A DNA stretch of 7,150 nt from NCBI GenBank assembly GCA_026397695.1, contig JAPLUJ010000438.1, positions 7,650 through 14,799 on the forward strand, given 5' to 3'. The notes under the pieces were generated by a model. That model was given only the letters and a program-made list of their open reading frames with translations. It had not been told where the DNA came from and made no database searches. The DNA is from Verrucomicrobiota bacterium (lineage in GTDB: Bacteria; Verrucomicrobiota; Verrucomicrobiia; Verrucomicrobiales; Akkermansiaceae). Every line of letters begins with the position of its first letter. Position 1 is the first letter of the stretch. A program made the position numbers and the translations under genes. Below, piece by piece: positions 1 through 6,215 of the stretch.

Positions 1-231
1 CTGCTGCAGATGCTGGCCATTCTCTATCCGGACACGGTGTGGCGGCGTTTCGGATCATGGTTGCGCACGATCCGCCCGGGGGTGGCTCCGTCCGAGCAGG
101 TCGTGGCGCTCGCCCTGCGCGAATGTCTGCCGGAATTTATCGCAGGTTTCCGCAAAACCAATCCGTTGGCGAAAATCATTTCAGAAAACCTCGATGTTGA
201 CAGGGCCGAAGGTTGGCGCCTAGCCTCGTAA
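1..231 (+). CDS. C-terminal end of an unidentified protein (partial, runs off left edge)
   Basis: The frame is open from the first base of the window and ends at TAA 229-231. The visible 76 codons therefore belong to a longer gene starting outside, or to a short ORF starting at ATG 10. The protein is basic and aromatic, with WRRFGSWLRTIRPG near the start, LPEFIAGF in the middle and a polar tail. I see no membrane segment, signal peptide or catalytic motif that names a family. Dyad-rich DNA follows directly, then a recombinase remnant, so a transposase or other mobile-element C-terminus is possible, but this is a guess from context. The minus-strand frame opposite is open too but is ordinary shadow coding. 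Confidence 0.45.
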   Translation: MLQMLAILYPDTVWRRFGSWLRTIRPGVAPSEQVVALALRECLPEFIAGFRKTNPLAKIISENLDVDRAEGWRLAS

Positions 232-270
232 GGGGAACTCCCCACTGTTGAGATTTTTAAGCGAACAGTG
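232..270. repeat. Two abutting inverted repeats just after the stop of the first ORF
   Basis: GGGGA (232-236) pairs with TCCCC (239-243) around a 2-base centre. CACTGTT (243-249) then pairs perfectly with AACAGTG (264-270) around 14 bases. Neither is followed by a clear T-run, so a standard intrinsic terminator is not supported. They could be the terminal part of a transposable element or a 3' mRNA structure of the upstream gene. Confidence 0.5.
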
Positions 271-283
271 TTAATCACCGACC

Positions 284-338
284 GGTCGCTTTTGGGGGTA
301 GATACACTGCGCGTCGCTGTTCCAGGGCAAAAGCGACC
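284..338. repeat. 10-bp perfect inverted repeat with 35-base loop
   Basis: GGTCGCTTTT (284-293) is the exact reverse complement of AAAAGCGACC (329-338). Two further C/G pairs can be added (282-283 with 340-341) if C339 is bulged. No coding frame here looks real. The arms could be the ends of a small excised or inserted unit, or the stem of a structured RNA. No known RNA family is recognised. Confidence 0.6.
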
Positions 339-340
339 CG

Positions 341-352
341 GAAGTGCACTTC
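341..352. repeat. 12-bp perfect palindrome GAAGTGCACTTC
   Basis: This is a perfect two-fold symmetric site with no spacer, lying between the 284-338 inverted repeat and the 356-403 hairpin. It could be a protein-binding site or simply part of the wider dyad cluster. No function can be assigned. Confidence 0.5.
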
Positions 353-355
353 TCT

Positions 356-403
356 GCAAGGTCCGTTCATGGGACGGTTTTTAGACCGTCATGGAGGACT
401 TGC
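356..403. repeat. Long imperfect hairpin with one-sided bulges
   Basis: The stem pairs 356-360 with 399-403, 362-364 with 396-398, 368-371 with 390-393 and 374-378 with 385-389, closing on the six-base loop 379-384 (TTTTAG). This gives 17 pairs. G361 and G372-G373 are unpaired on one side, and there is an internal loop of 365-367 against 394-395. One-sided extrahelical bases plus a central unpaired spacer recall folded integron attC sites, and an integron-type integrase remnant lies 47 bases away. The GTTRRRY/RYYYAAC boxes that define attC are absent, however, so I do not call it attC. Confidence 0.5.
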
Positions 404-449
404 CTAGTAATAAATGCGGATTATCTGGTTGAGGAGGTTTTTTCTGGTT

Positions 450-581
450 TCAGGGGAGATCGAGCGGACTCGGGCCTCCGGCACCCGGGCGTTTCATGAC
501 GTGCAGGTAGATCATGGTGGTTTCCACGTTCGCATGGGATACAGGCCGATCATCGGATGGTGTGCCTGGTGGTGCTGACAT
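450..581 (-). pseudogene. C-terminal remnant of an integron-type tyrosine recombinase (IntI-like)
   Basis: Read on the minus strand from ATG 581-579 to TGA 452-450, this 43-codon frame contains [17 protein letters not shown] followed by [11 protein letters not shown]. That is the very end of a tyrosine recombinase: the His of the H-x-x-V-x-T-T-x-x-Y block, the tyrosine nucleophile in TTMIYLHV, and the SPLD tail typical of integron integrases. A full enzyme is about 300-340 residues, so roughly 90 percent, including both catalytic arginines, is missing. The 18 codons before the match ([15 protein letters not shown]) do not fit the normal ELLGH-preceding region, and a stop lies just upstream in frame. 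The protein cannot be an active recombinase. The promoter-like sequence directly before the ATG suggests an internal deletion that joined the 5' end to the 3' end. Family identification is fairly sure; the deletion model is inference. Confidence 0.75.
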
Positions 582-587
582 GAATCG

Positions 588-616
588 CACATAGCATGTT
601 CAGAAGAACATCACAA
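588..616 (-). promoter_or_regulatory. Candidate promoter for the integrase remnant with the SOS box as its spacer
   Basis: On the minus strand, TTGTGA (616-611) and TATGTG (593-588) are spaced by exactly 17 bases. The LexA palindrome fills that spacer, as expected for repression by blocking polymerase. Matches to the -35 and -10 consensus are only 4/6 and 3/6, but TATGTG is preceded by TGC, giving an extended -10. Transcription would begin near the ATG at 581, so any message would be leaderless or nearly so. Confidence 0.4.
597..610. promoter_or_regulatory. LexA-binding site (SOS box) of Verrucomicrobia type
   Basis: TGTTC-AGAA-GAACA matches at all ten defined positions the 14-bp palindrome reported as the LexA motif of Verrucomicrobia (TGTTC-N4-GAACA). 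The symmetry extends one more pair on each side (A596, T611). A given ten-position site is expected by chance about 0.007 times in a window this long, assuming equal base frequencies. It lies 15 bases before the ATG of the integrase remnant and 94 bases before trmD. Integron integrase genes are known LexA targets, so the minus-strand assignment is favoured. Binding itself is inferred. Confidence 0.7.
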
Positions 617-634
617 GTGGGAAATTGCGGGAAT

Positions 635-665
635 TTGAGAAAATGAAAATCCAATCATATACAAT
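635..665 (+). promoter_or_regulatory. Candidate promoter of trmD
   Basis: TTGAGA (635-640, 5/6 to TTGACA) is followed after 17 bases by TATACA (658-663), or after 19 bases by TACAAT (660-665, 5/6 to TATAAT). It sits in the most AT-rich stretch of the window and would give a leader of about 33 bases before ATG 705. trmD is usually co-transcribed with ribosomal protein genes, but here no such gene lies upstream, so its own promoter is plausible. Confidence 0.45.
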
Positions 666-685
666 CTGCTTGACGGACTACGTCA

Positions 686-703
686 GGGGCATGGGATTGC
701 CCT
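686..703 (+). promoter_or_regulatory. Small hairpin over the trmD ribosome-binding region
   Basis: GGGCA (687-691) pairs with TGCCC (698-702), and a G-T pair (686-703) extends the stem. The six-base loop TGGGAT displays GGGA, the only Shine-Dalgarno-like sequence well spaced from ATG 705 (8 bases). The stem ends two bases before the start codon. It may modulate translation or be chance. Confidence 0.3.
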
Positions 704-704
704 C

Positions 705-1376
705 ATGCGCATCGACATTGTGACCTTGTTTCCCGAGGTGGCCCTGGCACCGCTGAGCGACTCGATCATCCAGCGGGCGCGGGCGGCGGGGATTGTTGCG
801 GTGACCGGCCATCAATTGCGCGACTGGTCGGAGGACAAGCACCGGCGGGTGGATGATGCGCCGTGTGGCGGAGGACAAGGGATGGTGCTCAAACCCGAAC
901 CGCTGTTTGCCGCCGTCGAGGCATTGCGCGGACCGCAAACGCGGGTGATCTTGATGACGCCACAGGGCAAACCCTTCAAACAGGCGATCGCCCGCGAATT
1001 GGCCGCCGCAGAACATTTGTTGATCCTCTGCGGCCACTACGAAGGAGTGGACCACCGGGTGATCGAGGCTTTGGTGGATGAGGAAATTTCCATAGGCGAT
1101 TACATTCTAACCAACGGAGCGTTAGCCGCCGCAGTGCTCTGCGATGCCGTGATCCGCCTGCTGCCCGGCGCGCTCGGCGACGAACGCTCGCCCGCGGACG
1201 AATCTTTTTCCGATGGCAAGCATCTGGAAGCCCCGGCCTATACGTGGCCGCTCGAGTTCCGCGGCCTCCGCGTGCCCGAGGTGCTGATTTCCGGCCACCA
1301 CGGGAAAATCAAGGCCTGGAAGGATGAAAACTCCCTCGTCCGCACCCGCCAAAACCGGCCGGATTTGTTGGCTTGA
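705..1376 (+). CDS. trmD: tRNA (guanine-N1)-methyltransferase TrmD
   Basis: TrmD transfers a methyl group from S-adenosylmethionine to N1 of G37, next to the anticodon, in tRNAs reading CUN, CCN and CGG codons. This prevents +1 frameshifting. It is a cytoplasmic SPOUT-fold (trefoil-knot) dimer. The 223 residues start with MRIDIVTLFPE, the standard TrmD beginning, which fixes the start at ATG 705. Family motifs follow in order: PCGGGQGMV (53-61), LCGHYEGVDHRV (108-119), the knot segment EISIGDYILTNGAL (127-140), the segment 155-168 before the catalytic acidic residue, and GHHGKIKAW (197-205). The length is at the short end of the family (usually about 230-255), lacking C-terminal extension. 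Two departures stand out: LTNGAL where most homologs have LTGGEL, and DESF where the catalytic aspartate segment is usually DSF. The usual partners rpsP, rimM and rplS are not adjacent. Confidence 0.95.
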   Translation: MRIDIVTLFPEVALAPLSDSIIQRARAAGIVAVTGHQLRDWSEDKHRRVDDAPCGGGQGMVLKPEPLFAAVEALRGPQTRVILMTPQGKPFKQAIARELAAAEHLLILCGHYEGVDHRVIEALVDEEISIGDYILTNGALAAAVLCDAVIRLLPGALGDERSPADESFSDGKHLEAPAYTWPLEFRGLRVPEVLISGHHGKIKAWKDENSLVRTRQNRPDLLA

Positions 1377-1440
1377 GGGCATTCCTAGCTTCGCCTCAAA
1401 TCCGTACAGGCGGAGAATTTCCCGCACAGCATAAATATGC

Positions 1441-1971
1441 GTGCCTCCCAGAAAGAATCATGGCATTCATTCCTATGTGAACACTTCAGCACAACAGCAC
1501 CAGAACGGTGTGGAAGACGACCCGCCCCATGTGGAACCCGCCACGATCGAGGATTTGCCGGCCCTGACGGAATTGGTGATGGATCTCCTGTCAAGTTCCG
1601 ATGATTTCACACCCGACGCGGTTCTGCAGGAGCGGGGTCTGCGGCTGATCCTCGAACAACCAAACCGCGGCCGGATCTTCGTGGTCCGCAACAAGGACAG
1701 GATCTTCGGCATGGTGAATCTGTTATTCACCATTTCCACTGCGCGCGGCGGCTTTGTGATCCTGCTGGAGGACGTCGTGATCCACCCGGACCACCGCGGC
1801 CAGGGCTATGGCGCAATGTTGGTCAATTACGTCGTGGACTTCGCCAAACAGAAGAATTTCAAGCGCATCACGCTGCTGACCGACCGCATGAGCGCGGAGT
1901 CCCAGGAGTTTTTCAAGCAACAGGGCTTCGAACATTCGCACATGATCCCGATGCGCCGTATCATCGATTGA
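1441..1971 (+). CDS. GNAT-family N-acetyltransferase
   Basis: This is a GCN5-related acetyltransferase, which would move an acetyl group from acetyl-CoA to an unknown amine substrate in the cytoplasm. The acetyl-CoA motif is clear: DVVIHPDHRGQGYGAML, with HRGQGYGA at residues 118-125 forming the pyrophosphate-binding loop. It is followed by FFKQQGF (157-163), the usual end of motif B. The start is uncertain. The longest frame begins at GTG 1441 with a poorly conserved, polar 30-residue leader. GTG 1531 would give EPATIEDLPALTELV directly after the first residue, which is how many GNAT proteins begin. Neither has a Shine-Dalgarno sequence. The stop is 16 bases before the first clpB start codon, so before the insertion downstream this gene and clpB were probably one operon. 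Confidence 0.85.
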   Translation: MPPRKNHGIHSYVNTSAQQHQNGVEDDPPHVEPATIEDLPALTELVMDLLSSSDDFTPDAVLQERGLRLILEQPNRGRIFVVRNKDRIFGMVNLLFTISTARGGFVILLEDVVIHPDHRGQGYGAMLVNYVVDFAKQKNFKRITLLTDRMSAESQEFFKQQGFEHSHMIPMRRIID

Positions 1972-1981
1972 ACTAACAAAC

Positions 1982-2188
1982 CCGACCATGGGACTCGAAA
2001 AAAGCACGCAAAAACTCCAGGAGGCGTTGCAAAGCGCGCAAAGCATCGCCTCGAAATCCGCGCATTCGGAACTCAAGAGCGCCCACGTGTTGCTCGCCCT
2101 GCTGCAACAGGAGGGCGGCATCACCACGCCTATCCTCCAGCAAGCCGGGGTGGACGCGGGCCGGCTCAAGGCGGCGGTGGCCGCCGCG
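1982..2188 (+). repeat. Direct repeat, upstream copy of the clpB 5' end
   Basis: These 207 bases match 2931-3137 at 199 positions (96 percent) with no gaps. The repeat covers six bases before the ATG plus the first 67 codons of clpB. Of the eight differences, six are silent and two change the protein (Asp for Asn and Ala for Val at residues 56-57). Seven of the eight fall in the last 80 bases. Similarity stops abruptly at both ends. Confidence 0.97.
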
Positions 2189-2350
2189 CACAGGACGTGC
2201 CGGAAAAAATATTCCTTGAACATTATCGCAATACGTTGTATTGCTCATTCGAATGAACGAACTCTCCTTCGAATGGGACCCGAGAAAAGCGGCGGCCAAT
2301 GCCGCAAAACACGGCGTCACATTCGAGGAGGTGAAAACGGTGTTCTATGA
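1988..2350 (+). pseudogene. Truncated clpB 5' fragment, readable as a 120-residue chimeric ORF
   Basis: ATG 1988 opens a frame whose first 67 residues are those of ClpB except at two positions. It covers the first of the two alpha-helical repeats of the ClpB N-domain. After base 2188 the frame leaves clpB and runs through unrelated sequence (HRTCRKKYSLNIIAIRC and onward), crossing the brnT promoter and about 98 bases of brnT in another frame before stopping at 2348-2350. It has no ATPase module. It keeps the location and spacing that a normal clpB would have behind the GNAT gene, so it marks the old gene start. If translated, the product is half an N-domain with a basic foreign tail; I infer it is not functional ClpB. 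Confidence 0.85.
2216..2256 (+). promoter_or_regulatory. brnTA promoter/operator region with two adjacent perfect palindromes
   Basis: TTGAAC (2216-2221) and TATTGC (2239-2244) are spaced by 17 bases as a weak promoter (4/6 and 3/6). The inverted repeat GCAATAC-GTT-GTATTGC (2228-2244, seven perfect pairs) covers the -10. The palindrome TCATTCGAATGA (2245-2256) begins at the next base and overlaps the brnT start codon. BrnA is a ribbon-helix-helix DNA-binding antitoxin, and BrnT-BrnA complexes are known to repress their own promoter, so one or both palindromes are good operator candidates. Which one is bound is not known from sequence. Confidence 0.55.
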
Positions 2351-2546
2351 CGAAGATGCGCTTGTGATTCCAGACCCGGATCATTCCATGGATGAGGAGC
2401 GTTTCATCATCATGGGACGAAGCAGCATGCCACGAATACTGGTCGTGGTCCATTGCTACCGAAAGACCGGTTCATCCATCAGAATTATATCGGCCCGAAA
2501 GGCCAGCACTAAGGAACAGAAACCCTGCCTGAAAAATAAGCAATGA
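2253..2546 (+). CDS. brnT: BrnT family toxin (type II toxin-antitoxin)
   Basis: BrnT is a small RelE-fold ribonuclease toxin that inhibits translation and is neutralised by BrnA. The 97 residues show the family pattern from the first codons: FEWDPRKAAAN (6-16), KHGVTFEEV (19-27), then PDPDHS (40-45), EERFIIMGRSS (48-58), LVVVH (63-67) and RIISARKAS (77-85). Length and motif order match full-length homologs, so it appears intact. I chose ATG 2253 because the family consensus begins right after it; a TTG at 2241 would add four residues. No Shine-Dalgarno sequence precedes it, and the start codon overlaps a palindrome, so expression may start at a leaderless or operator-masked message. Its stop overlaps the brnA start (ATGA), the usual coupling in this system. 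The lysine-rich C-terminal tail after residue 88 looks unlike the usual family ending. Confidence 0.93.
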   Translation: MNELSFEWDPRKAAANAAKHGVTFEEVKTVFYDEDALVIPDPDHSMDEERFIIMGRSSMPRILVVVHCYRKTGSSIRIISARKASTKEQKPCLKNKQ

Positions 2547-2755
2547 GAACGGAATACGACTTTACCAAGGCCAAACGGAATCCGTACGCGAAGCGGCTCA
2601 AAAAACCGGTCACAATCCGCTTGGAACCGAACATTATCGATTACTTCAAGTCGATGTCCGGGGATGCCGGCATTCCATACCAGAACCTGATCAATCTGTA
2701 TCTGCTGGATTGTGCGAAAGCAGGTCGCAGGTTGTCGCTTACCTGGAAGAAATGA
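2543..2755 (+). CDS. brnA: BrnA family antitoxin
   Basis: BrnA binds and neutralises BrnT and, through its ribbon-helix-helix fold, binds the operon promoter. The 70 residues begin with a charged toxin-contacting segment (MRTEYDFTKAKRNPYAKRL). They continue with the DNA-binding strand KKPVTIRLEPN (20-30), helix IIDYFKSMSGDAG (31-43), and IPYQNLINLYLLDCAKAGRRLSLTWKK, which is the typical BrnA ending. It looks complete. The ATGA overlap with brnT (2543-2546) implies translational coupling from the toxin gene. The base composition is somewhat richer in A/T than trmD or clpB, consistent with separate ancestry, but the gene is too short to weigh this heavily. Confidence 0.93.
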   Translation: MRTEYDFTKAKRNPYAKRLKKPVTIRLEPNIIDYFKSMSGDAGIPYQNLINLYLLDCAKAGRRLSLTWKK

Positions 2756-2936
2756 TGACACTGAACCAGACATTCCTCTTCCTCATCTTCCAAACCGCAA
2801 GCACAACCGCGGGGTGTTGCATGGCAACTTGGCCGGTGCCGTGATCTTCTGACTGTCCTCTTCAAAACCACCAGCGCCGCCCCTCGACATCGAGACGATG
2901 GAGCCTTAGATTTAACCTCAATTACACTCACCGACC
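2756..2936 (+). other. Non-coding stretch between brnA and the intact clpB
   Basis: No convincing gene is seen here. It contains two small dyads: GTTGC-ATG-GCAAC (2816-2828) and CTCGA-CA-TCGAG (2883-2894). A TACACT (2923-2928) close to the clpB start could be a weak -10 element, but no good -35 sits at 17 bases. No CIRCE element and no clear heat-shock promoter were found. If clpB has its own promoter after the insertion, it must lie here; otherwise clpB depends on read-through from brnTA or the GNAT gene. Confidence 0.5.
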
Positions 2937-5513
<2,577 letters not shown>

Positions 5514-5551
5514 CGTGCCCGCATTCCTGAACACATTCCGCCCACCTCAAA

Positions 5552-6214
5552 ATGGCCCCCGTCCCTCCCGCAAGCCCGCCGCCCGCCCGCCGCGACGATC
5601 TCGCAGCGGTCATCCGCGATGCCAGTCTGCCGTACCTCACGCCGGACATGAGTGACGCAAACCTGCTAGAGACCACGCGCCGTTTCATCCGCACCCTCGA
5701 ATCCGAAAACATCCCGCATGTTCTGGTGGGCGGACTCGCGGTGCTTCAATACGTCGATGGCCGCAACACCCGGGACATTGACCTCATCATCGCGGCCGAG
5801 GATCTCGAGCGACTTCCGGGTTTTCTGCTAGAAGAAAAAAACGATTGGTTCGCCACCGGCATTTGCGGCCCGTTGCGCGTGGACCTGCGGTTCACCGCCA
5901 ATCCGCTGATTGCCCATGTCAGGGAACACCACAGCGAGGAGCGGTCGTTCCTCGATGCCCGCCTGCGCTGTGCCACCCCGCAAGGCATTATCCTGCTGAA
6001 ACTCTTCGCCCTGCCATCGCTCTATCGGCAGGGCAATATCGACCGCGCCGCCCTCTACGAGACCGATATCCTGCAACTCCTCCATCACCATCCGTTAGAA
6101 AGCGGGGCGCTCCTAAACACCCTCGCGCCGCACATGATCCCCTCCGACATCAACGCCCTGCGCAATGTCCTCACGGACATCGATGCACGCCTCAAGCATG
6201 CGCACCGGTTCTAA
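5552..6214 (+). CDS. Nucleotidyltransferase-fold protein (AbiEii/MNT-like)
   Basis: The protein carries the signature of the polymerase-beta-like nucleotidyltransferase fold: VLVGGLAVLQY (57-67) with the Gly-Gly pair, then NTRDIDLII (72-80) with metal-binding Asp75 and Asp77, and a third acidic residue in RVDLRF (Asp111). A Lys in ILLKLFALPSLYR (147-159) followed by ETDILQLL (170-177) resembles the C-terminal part of AbiEii-like and related families. The substrate is unknown; members include toxins that modify tRNA ends and uncharacterised housekeeping-like proteins. No AbiEi-like antitoxin gene is next to it. The start is uncertain: ATG 5552 gives a Pro/Ala-rich leader of 32 residues, while ATG 5648 gives a 188-residue protein starting MSDANLLETTRRF, closer to a compact family member. 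It lies 38 bases after clpB on the same strand and could be co-transcribed with it. Confidence 0.75.
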   Translation: MAPVPPASPPPARRDDLAAVIRDASLPYLTPDMSDANLLETTRRFIRTLESENIPHVLVGGLAVLQYVDGRNTRDIDLIIAAEDLERLPGFLLEEKNDWFATGICGPLRVDLRFTANPLIAHVREHHSEERSFLDARLRCATPQGIILLKLFALPSLYRQGNIDRAALYETDILQLLHHHPLESGALLNTLAPHMIPSDINALRNVLTDIDARLKHAHRF

Positions 6215-6215
6215 C

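Larger units (their letters stand above)
2189..2930 (+). mobile_element. Inserted brnTA unit flanked by duplicated clpB 5' ends
   Basis: These 742 bases separate the two clpB direct repeats and hold the complete brnT-brnA operon, its promoter region and 175 bases of trailing non-coding DNA. The period of the arrangement is 949 bases. No transposase, integrase or terminal inverted repeat is visible inside, so self-mobility is not supported. A single crossover between clpB and a circular or donor DNA carrying a clpB 5' segment plus brnTA would give exactly this structure. So would an element that supplies a replacement gene start. Confidence 0.55.

Noticed and set aside
232..450. A tRNA, tmRNA, RNase P RNA or SRP RNA gene in the dyad-rich region.
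   Set aside because: No T-loop consensus, CCA end, or conserved core sequences of these RNAs could be found despite the many stems.
678..1055. Minus-strand frame of 125 codons opposite trmD.
   Set aside because: Antisense shadow of the well-supported trmD gene, with low-complexity His/Arg/Gln content.
1373..1399. Inverted repeat TTGAGG / CCTCAA at the end of trmD as an intrinsic terminator.
   Set aside because: Six to seven pairs with a large loop and a bulge, followed by AAATCC rather than a T-run; it does not meet terminator criteria.
1988..2188. Upstream clpB fragment as a separate functional paralog or stand-alone Clp N-domain protein.
   Set aside because: It holds only the first of two N-domain repeats and stops matching mid-domain at the same base where unrelated sequence begins, so it is a truncation product.
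2905..2917. ATTTAAC before clpB fits the RYYYAAC box of an integron attC site, tempting in view of the integrase remnant and a possible brnTA cassette.
   Set aside because: No matching GTTRRRY box with pairing arms was found at a suitable distance on either side of brnTA; a seven-base degenerate match is expected often by chance.
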